A DNA stretch of 64,000 nt, taken from Rhodoferax aquaticus (GTDB lineage Bacteria; Pseudomonadota; Gammaproteobacteria; Burkholderiales; Burkholderiaceae_C). Below, piece after piece: positions 1 to 10,088 of the stretch. The translations under genes were made by a program, and so were the position numbers. Below the pieces are notes generated by a model. The model did not search any database. It was not told where the DNA came from and saw nothing but the letters and a program-made list of their open reading frames with translations. Within the stretch, counting starts at the first letter, position 1; the number at the start of each line of letters is the position of its first letter. Location: the NCBI RefSeq assembly GCF_006974105.1, contig NZ_CP036282.1, positions 1,178,001 through 1,242,000 of the forward strand. The letters run 5' to 3'.

Positions 1-542
1 GCTTTCGGGGGCGTGAGGCACTGGCCAACTTCTTCATTTTGGGCATGGGTGTCCCCATTCCACTTTTGTTTGTGCCGCTGGTCGTGATCATGACCACATT
101 GCGCATGGGCGATAGCCTGTCGGGCTTGTCCGTGGTGTACGTGGCTTTGTCAGTGCCATTCACCATCTATGTTCTCATGGGGTTTTTTGCATCCTTGCCG
201 GGGGAAATCGAGTCGGCCGCCATCATTGACGGATGCTCAGACTTTCAAACGTTTTGGCATGTGATGATGCCCTTGGCGATGCCAGGCATTGCCACGGTAG
301 CCATCCTCAATTTCGTGGGCTTGTGGAACGAATACCAGCTCTCATTGGTGCTCATTAACAGCCCGGAGAACCGCACGCTGTCGCTGGGCATTTACTCACT
401 CATCTCATCGATGCAGTATTCGGGGGGCGATTGGCCGGGCCTGTTTGCCGGCATCACCATCGTTATGGTGCCCACCATCATCATGTTTGTGGCAATGTCA
501 GAGCGCATGATTAGCGGCATCACCATGGGGGGCGTCAAGTGA
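1..542 (+). CDS. Carbohydrate ABC transporter permease, C-terminal part (cut by window edge)
   Basis: Inner-membrane permease subunit of a sugar ABC importer (MalG/UgpE-like family). The reading frame is open from base 3 back past the window edge, so the TTG at 39 is only an internal codon; about 179 C-terminal residues are present. Several hydrophobic membrane segments are visible, and the EAA loop that contacts the ATPase is recognisable as ESAAIIDGCSDFQTFWHVMMP, placed as usual in the last cytoplasmic loop. The stop codon overlaps the GTG start of the next gene, so the two are translationally coupled. The neighbours (ATPase, AgaS, ROK kinase, NagA) suggest an amino-sugar substrate. The binding protein and partner permease should lie to the left, outside the window. 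Confidence 0.9.
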   Translation, partial: FRGREALANFFILGMGVPIPLLFVPLVVIMTTLRMGDSLSGLSVVYVALSVPFTIYVLMGFFASLPGEIESAAIIDGCSDFQTFWHVMMPLAMPGIATVAILNFVGLWNEYQLSLVLINSPENRTLSLGIYSLISSMQYSGGDWPGLFAGITIVMVPTIIMFVAMSERMISGITMGGVK

Positions 543-2582
543 GCAGCAACCACACCCACGTGCGGTGGACGACGTGCACTATGCCCATGTCGCACTTGGG
601 CTCGCCCAACCCGCTGCCGCATTTTGCGCACCAGCAACCGATACAAAGCAAGCCCACGCCGCCGAATCGGGGGCTCAATGCGCAAGAGTCCAGTCGCGGC
701 TTCGCGTGGGGCGCAGACTCCATCTTGCCGTACCAGGTCTTAGACCAATACGATCGTGCGCAGACGGTGGGTGAGCTCCGTGTGTTGGAGATCAGCAATG
801 GCCGTTTAACGGCTTTAGTGGCTCCCCACTTGGGGGGTCGCTTGCTCAGCTTGCGTGACGAAGCTGCCGGACGCGATCTTTTGTTTACAAACCCAGTGTT
901 TCAGCCAGCCAATCTGGGCGCATTGAATGCCTGGTTTTCAGGTGGTGTGGAGTGGAATGGGCTGATCCCAGGCCACACCCCAGTGAGCTGCTCGGCAGTG
1001 TTTGCGGGCGTCGTACAGACGGAGCGCGGACCGGTGCTGCGTGTGTATGAGTTTGACCGCATTGTCGAAGCCACTTGGCAAATAGACCTGTACCTGCCCG
1101 CTGACGATGACCGCCTCTTTGTGCATGGGCGCATTGTGAATGCCGATGCCTTGGATAAAGAAGCCTATTGGTGGACCAATATGGCCGTTCCTGCCACTCC
1201 CGGTATGCGGGTGCTCAGTCCCGCTGACTACGCCATTGAGCATGTATTACCGGGCAACCAATTGGAACGCTTTGCGTTTCCCGACCCCGCGCGCTTTGAC
1301 GGGTCCTACCCTGAGCGTTGGGTCGATGCGACCTCGGTGTTTTTTCGCACGCAAGAGCCGCAACCCTTGTGGATTGCAGCCTTAGATGCACAAGGCACAG
1401 GCCTCGCGCAGGTCGCAACGCCGCATATGCAAGGACGTAAGTTCTTCTACTTTGGCACCGGCTCCGGAGGCCAGCAGTGGATGGACTTCTTGTCGCAGCC
1501 ACAGCGCGGCAACTATGTGGAAATTCAAAGTGGCATGACGCCCACCCAGAATCAGCGCTTTGCATTGCCTGCGCACAGCGAAGTGCATTGGACCGAGGCT
1601 TATGCCTGCGTGCAACTGGAGCCAGAATGGGCGCACCAAGCGGATTACCAAGGTGCGTGCCGCGCCGCGGGCGAGGTGGTGCACGCCCGCATAGGCCCCG
1701 ATGAACTGGCCGAGATTGACACGTTCTTGCGTGCAGTGTCTAGCCAAGCGCTGACCCAGCGTCTGCACGCAGGTGCGTCATGGGGTATGCGCCATGAACA
1801 GCTGACCCAGAGCGCGCTGGCGCAGGGCTTGGACTTTGGTGTGCGCACGCCCATGCAAGGCATGGACCCCTGGGACGAACTCTTGCACACGGGTCGCTTC
1901 AGTGCGGCTAGCCTGGAATCAGTCCCTGCAACCTGGGCCATGTCCCCGCGTTGGTGTGCCGCTTTGGAGCACAGTGCGGCCCTGTATGGCAGCACGTGGT
2001 TGCATGCCCTGGCGCTGGGCTTGGCCGCCCAGAATCGAGGCGATATGGCGCAAGCGCGTGCGTGGGTGGAGCGCAGCCTAGCGCTTAAGCCCACGTGGCT
2101 GGCGTATCGCCAAAGCGCCTTGTTGGCGCCCAACGCCTGCACGCGGGAAATGGCGTATCTGGTCGCCTGGCGGCTGCCAGGTGCGCCTGCTGCCTTGGCG
2201 GTTGAAATCGTCCATGTTTTGCTGCAAGCCGGGCGCATGGATGCTGCACGTGCCTTTGTTGACGAGCTGCCGCCGAACGTTCGCGCGCTGGAGCGCATCC
2301 ACACGGCGCAAGCGCAGTTGGCGGCCCATGCGCAAGACTGGCCGCTGCTGGCACGCCTGCTAGACCACCCGTTTGCCACTGTGCGCGAAGGTGAAACTTT
2401 GCTAGACACCTTGTGGACGACCTTGCACCAAGGTCTGTGCAAAGCCCATTGGGGCGAGTGCTGGACTCCCGCTGCATGGCAAGCTTGGCAAGCCCAATAC
2501 CCGGTGCCTGCGCACCTCAACTTTCGCATGCAAGGTGCCAATGTGCATCTTGCAACCCCCTCTGATTCGGAGCATTCCCCCC

Positions 2583-2590
<8 letters not shown>
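539..2590 (+). CDS. DUF5107 domain protein with C-terminal TPR-like region
   Basis: A 683-residue protein starting with GTG inside the stop of the upstream permease gene. Residues about 90-370 resemble the DUF5107 family, which has an aldose-epimerase-like beta-sandwich (GGRLLSL, WFSGGVEWNG, WWTNMAVP are recognisable). The last 200 residues are alanine-rich helices with the look of TPR repeats (ALGLAAQNRGDMAQARAWVERSL). Proteins of this kind occur in sugar-uptake operons, but their reaction is not established; binding or processing of a sugar is an inference. The first 60 or so residues look poorly conserved, so a later start is possible. The end overlaps the next ATG by 8 bases. Confidence 0.75.
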
Positions 2591-3675
<1,085 letters not shown>

Positions 3676-3683
<8 letters not shown>

Positions 3684-4596
3684 CTCCGCAAGTTCCAACA
3701 CTGTGCCAACAAAGACGTCTATGACCTCAAACCGCCCCAGCCATTCATTGATCGAAACCATCACTGCGGAACTGGCCACCACGAGTACGGCCTTTAAGCG
3801 CGTCAGCACCTACTTGCTCAAGGCGCCCGGGGACTTTATGCACAAGTCCATCCAAGAGATTTCGAGCGCAGCGCAGGTGAGCGAGCCTACGGTGCTGCGC
3901 TACAGCCGCCACTTTGGCTACAAAGGCATTCCAGAGTTTCGCATCGCGTTAGCCATGTCTTTGGTGGACCAGGCCAACGCACAAGCGGCCAGCCAGCAAT
4001 TTGTAGAGCCCAATGTGGCCGACAAAGCCGTGGTCAACCGAGACTTGAAACTAGCCATTGGCAGAGCCGCTGTGCAGTTGTTAGAGCCGGACCGCGCCAT
4101 TATTTTGGACTCTGGCTCTACCACGGCGATCTTTGCGCGCCAGTTGCGCAGCGTGGCGGGACGCACTATTTTGACGACGGGTTTGAATGTGGTGGAGGCT
4201 CTGTGGGGCGCTGAGCAGCACACGCTCATGCTGCCTGCCGGAACGCTGCGTTTTGAGTCCAAATCTTTGAGTGGCCGGATGGTGGAAACCACCTTGCAAA
4301 ACATGCGCTTTGATACCGGTTACTTTGGTGCCGACAGTATTGATCCAGAGGCCGGACTCAGCACCTTTAATGAGGCAGAAGCCCACCAAGGCGCTGCCAT
4401 GATGGGGGCGTGCACGCGGGTTGTGGTGCTGGCCGACTCCAGCAAGTTCAAGTCGCCCGCGTTGCACCGTATTTGCGCCCTCGATCGCATCCACACCATC
4501 GTCACCGACACCGGTCTTCCCCTTGAAATTGCCAACGCCTTGATCGCGCGGGGCACACACGTCATTCGCGTTGACCCCGCGCCAGCTACCGCCTAA
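3676..4596 (+). CDS. Transcription regulator: RpiR-type HTH joined to DeoR-type sensor domain
   Basis: A 306-residue regulator of mixed architecture. Residues about 15-90 match the RpiR/MurR helix-turn-helix (SIQEISSAAQVSEPTVLRYS, then GYKGIPEFRIALA). The rest is not the SIS domain normally found in RpiR proteins. Instead it carries DeoR C-terminal sensor motifs: ILDSGSTTAIFA, ILTTGLNVVEAL, LMLPAGTLRFES, ADSSKFKSPA. DeoR sensors bind phosphorylated sugars, so it probably controls this operon in response to a hexosamine phosphate or tagatose 6-phosphate (inference). The start at 3676 overlaps the ATPase stop by 8 bases; the in-frame ATG at 3613 would lie deep inside the ATPase gene. Confidence 0.85.
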
Positions 4597-4600
4597 AACT

Positions 4601-5776
4601 ATGAACCGTACATCCACGCCTTCGGCTGACAGCAGCCAAAACGATAGCCAGTTTGACCCACTTGCCGCCATGCAGCAGTGGCACACCTACCGGGAAATCC
4701 ATGCCCAACCCAGGGTGTGGAGCGCTTGGGCTGCGCAATTGGCGCAGCAATTGCCCGCGTTGCAGGGGTGGCTGAAAGACGCAGACTATGCGGCGGTATG
4801 GTTTTGTGGGGCCGGGACCTCCGCCTTCATCGGTGAGGCATTGGCTAGCTACCTCAATCCCCGCAGTGCCACGCCTCGCTACCGGGCGGTTGCCACCACG
4901 GATGTGGTGGCCCAGCCCTACCACGCCTTGCAGACTGCTGGCAAGCTGCTGGTGGTGTCGTTCGGGCGCAGTGGCAACAGCTCGGAAAGCCTGGGCACCT
5001 TGGATGCGCTAGACGCATTGGCGCCCCATGCAGACCGCTTGCACATTACCTGCAATGCCACAGGGGCTTTGGCTCTGCGCAGCGTGCCTGGGCCCGGCGT
5101 TTTACGCACCGTGGTGCTGCCTGCTGAGACGGACGATGCAGGCTTTGCCATGACGTCAAGCTACACCACCATGCTGCTCACCGCTTTGGCGTGTTTTGAT
5201 GCGCAGCCACCGCTGCCCGTGCAGCAGCTTTTGCCCGCTCTGGCGCAAGCTGCGCAAGCGCTGCTGGACGGCATGCCCGCTTGGGCGGAAAAAAATGCAC
5301 ACACCCGCCCGTCCCGTGCCGTGTTTTTGGGCAGTGGGCCCTTGCTTGCGGCGGCCCGCGAAAGCGCCTTGAAAGTGCTGGAGCTTACGGCGGGTGAAGT
5401 GGCCACCTTGTGGGACTCCACCTTGGGGTTTCGCCATGGCCCCAAGGCGTTTGTCAATGCGAATACGCGGGTGCATGTGCTGGTGTCGTCTGACCCTCAC
5501 ACCCAGCGTTACGACCTGGATGTGGTGCACGAAATTCGCCGCCAGTTTGGCCCCAGTGCGGTTTGCACCATAGGGCCGGATCAAGCCCAGTGTGACGTGG
5601 TCGTGCCGGTGGTGGGCAACGATGGCTGGAGCGTGGTGCTGTATGTGCTGTTTGCCCAGTACATGGCTATGCACTGGTCCCATGCGATGGGGCTCCAGGT
5701 GGATAACCCCTTCACCAGCGGCAACCTGACCCGCGTGGTCAGCGGTGTAACGCTGTACCCCGTGCACGCGGTATAG
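4601..5776 (+). CDS. agaS: AgaS-like SIS-domain sugar-phosphate isomerase/deaminase
   Basis: A 391-residue protein with two SIS domains. The first shows WFCGAGTSAFIGEAL and VSFGRSGNSSESLGTL; the second shows FLGSGPLLAAARESALK followed by ELTAGEVATLWDSTLGFRHGPK, a pattern of the AgaS branch. Members convert galactosamine 6-phosphate to tagatose 6-phosphate with release of ammonia. The ATG at 4601 lies 4 bases after the regulator stop; an in-frame ATG at 4571 would overlap the regulator and adds nothing recognisable. The neighbouring kinase and deacetylase genes would supply its substrate. A glucosamine 6-phosphate deaminase role cannot be excluded. Confidence 0.88.
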   Translation: MNRTSTPSADSSQNDSQFDPLAAMQQWHTYREIHAQPRVWSAWAAQLAQQLPALQGWLKDADYAAVWFCGAGTSAFIGEALASYLNPRSATPRYRAVATTDVVAQPYHALQTAGKLLVVSFGRSGNSSESLGTLDALDALAPHADRLHITCNATGALALRSVPGPGVLRTVVLPAETDDAGFAMTSSYTTMLLTALACFDAQPPLPVQQLLPALAQAAQALLDGMPAWAEKNAHTRPSRAVFLGSGPLLAAARESALKVLELTAGEVATLWDSTLGFRHGPKAFVNANTRVHVLVSSDPHTQRYDLDVVHEIRRQFGPSAVCTIGPDQAQCDVVVPVVGNDGWSVVLYVLFAQYMAMHWSHAMGLQVDNPFTSGNLTRVVSGVTLYPVHAV

Positions 5777-5792
5777 GCCGGGAGTTCACTGC

Positions 5793-6707
5793 ATGCTAGG
5801 TGCCATTGACTTAGGCGGGACCAAAATCGAGGCTTGCGTGTTTGACCCGCAGCTGCAAGCGCTGCAGCGCCAGCGTAGAGCTACGCCCCATGGCTCTTAT
5901 GCCGAACTGCTCGATGCCATCGTCCAGCAGTGCCTGTGGTTACAAACCCAAGCGGGCAATGCGCAGTTGCCCATAGGCATTGGGATACCGGGTCTCATAG
6001 ACCGCCGCTCTGGCTTGTCAACAACCGCCAACCTCGCGGCCATGGGGCGCCCCCTGCAAGCAGACTTGAGTGCGCGACTTGGGCGGCACATTGCGGTAGA
6101 GAACGACTGCAAATGCTTTGCGTTGTCGGAGGCCCAAGGTGGCGCGGGGCAAGGGCACGGCGTGGTGTTCGGTTTGATACTGGGCACCGGTGTAGGTGGT
6201 GGTGTGTGTACCCAAGGGGAACTCATGCTGCACCACAATGGTCTTAGCGGTGAAGTCGGGCACATCGCCTTGCCCGCGCAATGTGTTGCGCAGTGGGGGC
6301 TGCCGGTTATTCGCTGCGGCTGCGGGCGTACTGGTTGCTATGAGACCTATGTGTCTGGCCCCGGCATGACCCGGCTGTGCAAGCACCTCACCGGGCAGGC
6401 ACTGAGTGCCCCCGAGATTGTGCAAGGCAATGCGCATGGCGACCCACTGCTGCAAAGCGTCTTTGGGGTGTGGGTGTCCTTGCTCTGTGAGCTGCTCCAC
6501 ACCGTGCAGCTGGTGGTAGACCCAGACTGCGTGGTGTTTGGTGGCGGGCTCTCGCGCATACCTGCGCTGGCCGAGCACGTGGCGCGTGCCTTCCCCTCAC
6601 ACCAACTCTCAGGCCTGCGTGCACCGCACTTCACCAGCGCCACATTTGGCGACAGCAGTGGCGTGCGGGGAGCCGCCATCTTGGCGCAACGCCTCATCTC
6701 TTCCTAA
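5793..6707 (+). CDS. ROK-family sugar kinase (N-acetylhexosamine kinase or fructokinase-like)
   Basis: A 304-residue ROK kinase of normal family length. It has the N-terminal ATP-binding signature GAIDLGGTKIEA, the catalytic aspartate in VENDCKCFALSEA, the glycine-rich LGTGVGGGV, and GEVGHIALP followed by the zinc site CGCGRTGCYETYVSGPG. The GEVGH motif is typical of kinases acting on N-acetylated hexosamines and related sugars. In this operon it would phosphorylate the imported sugar before NagA removes the acetyl group; the exact sugar is inferred. It starts 16 bases after agaS, and the agaZ-like gene follows 9 bases later. Confidence 0.88.
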   Translation: MLGAIDLGGTKIEACVFDPQLQALQRQRRATPHGSYAELLDAIVQQCLWLQTQAGNAQLPIGIGIPGLIDRRSGLSTTANLAAMGRPLQADLSARLGRHIAVENDCKCFALSEAQGGAGQGHGVVFGLILGTGVGGGVCTQGELMLHHNGLSGEVGHIALPAQCVAQWGLPVIRCGCGRTGCYETYVSGPGMTRLCKHLTGQALSAPEIVQGNAHGDPLLQSVFGVWVSLLCELLHTVQLVVDPDCVVFGGGLSRIPALAEHVARAFPSHQLSGLRAPHFTSATFGDSSGVRGAAILAQRLISS

Positions 6708-6716
6708 GAAATTGCC

Positions 6717-8012
6717 ATGCAAACCCTTCTCGACATAAACCACCGTAACCGCAGCAACCCCGACGCGCTGGCTAGCATGCCATCGGTCTGTTCTGCACAT
6801 CCGCAAGTCTTATTGGCCGCCTTGTTATTGGCCAAGGAGACACACCGTCCGCTGCTGGTAGAGGCTACGAGCAACCAAGTGAACCAGTTTGGCGGTTACA
6901 CCGGTATGCAAGCGGCTGACTTCATTGCCTACGTCTATGGCATTTGCGAAAGCCATGGCGTGGAGCGCACGCTGGTACTTTTTGGGGGGGACCATTTGGG
7001 CCCCCAGGCTTGGCGTGACCAAGATGCCCACGCTGCCATGGGCCATGCCAGTGCCTTGGTTGCCTCTTATGTGAAGGCTGGCTTCAGCAAAATCCACTTG
7101 GATTGCTCTGAGGGCTGTGCGGGAGAGCCGGGCCAGGTCGGCGATACCGTCAGCGCCGAACGCGCTGCGCAACTTGCCCAAGTGTGCGAAGAAGCAAGCA
7201 GTGAGACAAGCAGCCTCAGCTATGTAGTGGGAACTGAGGTGCCACCCCCAGGGGGTGCCCGCGCTGAAGACGGCTCTATGCTGGTGGTGCCCACCTCCGC
7301 AGACAGCGCCCGTAAGACCATCGCTGCGCATGCGCAGGCCTTTGCCCAGCGTGGCCTGCAATCCGCTTGGACCCGTGTGGCGGCATTGGTGGTGCAGCCG
7401 GGCTTGGAGTTTGCGCCTGACCACGTGCATCACTTTGATCTCGCTTCGCCGGATTGGCTGTCGCAGGTACTGGTGCCTTACCCGCAACTCGCGTTTGAAG
7501 CCCACTCCACCGACTACCAAAAACCAGCGGTATTTGCAGAGTTGGCGCGGCGGCACTTCACGGTACTCAAAGTTGGCCCTGCGCTCACGTTTGCTTACCG
7601 CCAAGCGGTGTATGCCTTGGACGCGCTTGCCCATTGGCTGGCGCCGAACAGCACGCGAGCCAGAGTGCCGCAGGTTATGGAGCAGTTGATGTTGGCGGAA
7701 CCACGGCACTGGCACAAGCACTACAGCGGCGATGCCCATGCGGTGTACCTGCTGCGTCACTTCAGCTATGCCGACCGTGTGCGCTACTACTGGGGCCAAC
7801 CCGCTGCCAGCCGCGCGGTGGAGCAGCTCATGCAACTCTTGGCGTCAATGCCTGCGCCCTTGGGGCCGCTCATGGAGCAGCACTTTGCATCTGATGTCTT
7901 GGAGTCAAGCCAAGCCCTGCAAGCCCAAGGGTTTGCGTGGGCCCAGGCCTTGGTTTTGGCGCAAGTACAAGCAGCGCTGCGACCCTACCTGGTGGCCAAG
8001 CCCGTTGCCTGA
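6717..8012 (+). CDS. agaZ: AgaZ/GatZ/KbaZ-like protein (tagatose-bisphosphate aldolase accessory subunit family)
   Basis: A 431-residue protein of the GatZ/KbaZ/AgaZ family, recognised by VEATSNQVNQFGGYTGM, LFGGDHLGP, KIHLDCSEG, YVVGTEVPPPGG and FEAHSTDYQ. In enteric bacteria GatZ and KbaZ support the class II aldolases GatY and KbaY, while comparative work on N-acetylgalactosamine pathways has proposed a tagatose 6-phosphate kinase role for AgaZ. No aldolase gene (agaY/kbaY) lies in the visible part of this operon, so the catalytic partner is elsewhere or the protein acts alone. Codon use and spacing match the neighbours. Confidence 0.85.
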   Translation: MQTLLDINHRNRSNPDALASMPSVCSAHPQVLLAALLLAKETHRPLLVEATSNQVNQFGGYTGMQAADFIAYVYGICESHGVERTLVLFGGDHLGPQAWRDQDAHAAMGHASALVASYVKAGFSKIHLDCSEGCAGEPGQVGDTVSAERAAQLAQVCEEASSETSSLSYVVGTEVPPPGGARAEDGSMLVVPTSADSARKTIAAHAQAFAQRGLQSAWTRVAALVVQPGLEFAPDHVHHFDLASPDWLSQVLVPYPQLAFEAHSTDYQKPAVFAELARRHFTVLKVGPALTFAYRQAVYALDALAHWLAPNSTRARVPQVMEQLMLAEPRHWHKHYSGDAHAVYLLRHFSYADRVRYYWGQPAASRAVEQLMQLLASMPAPLGPLMEQHFASDVLESSQALQAQGFAWAQALVLAQVQAALRPYLVAKPVA

Positions 8013-8016
8013 GCGT

Positions 8017-9195
8017 ATGCACGGCGACCTCTCTACACTGCGGCCTGCGTTTGATTGGCGTCACACCCCTGCGTGGTGTGTACATGCCCCTCAGGTCTTT
8101 GATGGCCAAGCGTTCTTGCCGGACACGGCAGTCACCGTGAGGCAGGGTCGTATTGCGGCCATAGGCCCCCTGCAAGCGCCCATGAACGTGGGCTTGCCGG
8201 TGTGGCACACGGCGGGCACCGTCGCGCCTGGCCTCTTTGACATTCAGGTCAATGGGGGGGCAGGGCGCATGTTCAACAACACACCCGATGCCCCCACGTT
8301 GCGCCACATTGGAGATGCGCTTGCCCGGGCGGGTACCACCGCCTGGTTGCCCACCTTCATTACCGACACGCCAGAGCGCATGGCACTGGCAGCACAGGCC
8401 ATACAGGCCGTGTATGGCCGCCATGGCGTGGTCGGTGTGCATTTTGAAGGCCCCCATATCAGCGTGCAACGCCGTGGTGCCCATTTGGAGCAACGCATTC
8501 ACCCGCTCAGCGAGGCGACTCTGGATCTGCTGGCGGGCTTGCGAGCCCACAACATCCCGGTGCTGCTGACCCTTGCGCCTGAAATGCAGCGCCCCGGCAG
8601 CATTGCCCGCTTGTGCGCGATGGGGGTTGTTGTCTCCTTGGGTCACACGGCGGCTACCTCTGCACAGGTGAACGCTGCCTTGGCCGAAGGGGCTACTTGT
8701 TTTACCCATTTGTTCAACGGCATGACCCCCATGGGCTCGCGCGAGCCTGGCGTGGTGGGGGCGGCGCTGGACAGCACGGCGTGGTGCGGCGTGATTGCCG
8801 ATGGCCACCATGTGGCTGATGCAGTGTTGCGCATTGCTATTCGCGCACGGCCGCGCGCTGACCGCACGGTGCTGGTTTCAGACGCGATGGCCACCACACA
8901 CGGGCCTTCGGAGTTTTCGCTGTATGGCGAGACCATACGCGTGGTGGACGGCAAACTGGTCAACCAGGCGGGGTCGCTAGCGGGGGCCCACATTGACCTG
9001 GCCACATCCGTACACAGGCTGATTGGCCAAGTGGGCATAGAGCCTGAGCAGGCCTTGCGCATGGCGACCCACAATCCCGCAGAACTGATGGGCCTGACCG
9101 ATACCGTAGGCCATTTGCGTCTGGGCATGCCTGCCAACCTGGTGCTGTTCGATCCCCAATGGCATCTGCTGGCCAGTATGGATAGTTCTGAATAG
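8017..9195 (+). CDS. nagA: N-acetylhexosamine-6-phosphate deacetylase (NagA family)
   Basis: A 392-residue amidohydrolase with the NagA pattern: PGLFDIQVNGGAG near the N-terminus, metal ligand Glu in HFEGPHIS, His in SLGHTAAT and THLFNGM, and the catalytic Asp in LVSDAMATT. It would hydrolyse GlcNAc-6-P or GalNAc-6-P to the amine and acetate in the cytoplasm; the AgaS and AgaZ neighbours favour GalNAc-6-P (an AgaA role). The frame is open far upstream into agaZ, but the ATG at 8017, 4 bases after the agaZ stop, gives the normal length. It is the last gene of the operon. Confidence 0.92.
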   Translation: MHGDLSTLRPAFDWRHTPAWCVHAPQVFDGQAFLPDTAVTVRQGRIAAIGPLQAPMNVGLPVWHTAGTVAPGLFDIQVNGGAGRMFNNTPDAPTLRHIGDALARAGTTAWLPTFITDTPERMALAAQAIQAVYGRHGVVGVHFEGPHISVQRRGAHLEQRIHPLSEATLDLLAGLRAHNIPVLLTLAPEMQRPGSIARLCAMGVVVSLGHTAATSAQVNAALAEGATCFTHLFNGMTPMGSREPGVVGAALDSTAWCGVIADGHHVADAVLRIAIRARPRADRTVLVSDAMATTHGPSEFSLYGETIRVVDGKLVNQAGSLAGAHIDLATSVHRLIGQVGIEPEQALRMATHNPAELMGLTDTVGHLRLGMPANLVLFDPQWHLLASMDSSE

Positions 9196-9227
9196 AAAAA
9201 GGCCTCTCGCGCGCATGGATACTGCCT

Positions 9228-9262
9228 AGACAGCTATGTAAAATATAGCGTCTAGCGGGCGC
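9228..9262. repeat. Dispersed intergenic repeat (GCTAT...ATAGC type), copy 1
   Basis: Short inverted core GCTAT (9233-9237) and ATAGC (9245-9249) around an AT-rich spacer, preceded by a GGATA-like segment. It lies between nagA and the next gene and matches copies near 10015, 30315, 40690, 45651 and 60435. Confidence 0.6.
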
Positions 9263-9317
9263 TGTCCGAGCGCTCTGTGGGGTCGCAGCGTGCGGCCCGG
9301 TGTATGGAGGTTTTCTG

Positions 9318-9959
9318 GTGTTCAAACGCATGGTGTCTGTGCTGCTGTGCTCTGCAGCGCTACAACTCCACGCCGCACCCGCAACGCCACCTGTGCACCA
9401 CTATGTGTTTTTTATCCTAGAGCGCGCTGGCATCCAAAAGCCCTGGTTCGCGCGCTCCAAGGTGTTTGAGGGGGCGCAACTGAAGTACACGTGGCGCTCC
9501 TTGGAGCCGCGGCCTGGGGAGTACGACTTTGCGGCGATTGACCAAGACCTGGCCACACTTAGCGCCCAAGGCAAGCGCCTGTTCTTGCAAATCCAAGATG
9601 TGTCTTTCAGTGAAGACATCGTCAATGTGCCGGAGTACCTGCGCACCGACCCTGCGTTTCATGGGGGGGTGGACCGGCAGTACGAGTTTGCCAACGACAA
9701 AGACGCCAAGCCCAAGTTAGGCGGCTGGGTGGCCCGGCGCTGGGACAGCGCGGTGGCCGAGCGCTTTGCCAAACTCTTGGCCGCACTCGGTGCAGGGTAC
9801 GACGGGCGCGTTGAGGGCATCACCCTGCCCGATATTCTCGACTTTGCCCAGCAAACACTGGGTGCCAGCTACATCTTTTGGTACCCCGAAGAACCTTACT
9901 TCACGCGGGAGGTGTTGCCCGCCCTGCAGGGGCAAGGCGCTACCGCGGTGTCTCGCTAA
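9318..9959 (+). CDS. Secreted TIM-barrel-like protein, possible glycoside hydrolase, probably internally deleted
   Basis: A 213-residue protein with a signal peptide (cleavage near LQLHA/APA). The GTG at 9318 is chosen because GGAGG lies 7 bases upstream. The body resembles the N-terminal half of glycosidase-like TIM-barrel proteins (LEPRPGEYDFAAIDQDL, KRLFLQIQDVSFS, GWVARRWDSAVAERFAKLL). EGITLP then runs directly into DILDFAQQTLGASYIFW and EPYFTREVLPAL, which look like the C-terminal end of such proteins. That suggests an in-frame loss of the middle of the barrel, so it may be non-functional. The family assignment rests on recollection of the pattern, so the function is uncertain. Confidence 0.55.
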   Translation: MFKRMVSVLLCSAALQLHAAPATPPVHHYVFFILERAGIQKPWFARSKVFEGAQLKYTWRSLEPRPGEYDFAAIDQDLATLSAQGKRLFLQIQDVSFSEDIVNVPEYLRTDPAFHGGVDRQYEFANDKDAKPKLGGWVARRWDSAVAERFAKLLAALGAGYDGRVEGITLPDILDFAQQTLGASYIFWYPEEPYFTREVLPALQGQGATAVSR

Positions 9960-10014
9960 ATCGGCTAACTGCGGTGGTACACGGGCGCAGTTTGGAGCGT
10001 GGGCTGGTGCCCAT

Positions 10015-10047
10015 GGAATAAGCGCAAGCAGCTATTAAAAATATAGC
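10015..10047. repeat. Dispersed intergenic repeat, copy 2
   Basis: GGAATAAGCG followed by GCTAT (10031-10035) and ATAGC (10043-10047), in the gap between two convergent genes. This is one of the cleanest copies of the family. Confidence 0.65.
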
Positions 10048-10088
10048 TTTTCTCTGTGGGCGGTGCGCACCCTGCCTGTGCCACTGCA

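Noticed and set aside
1645..2541. 298-codon minus-strand frame opposite the DUF5107 protein gene
   Set aside because: Arginine/serine/alanine-rich shadow sequence with no domain; the plus-strand gene is in operon order with its neighbours.
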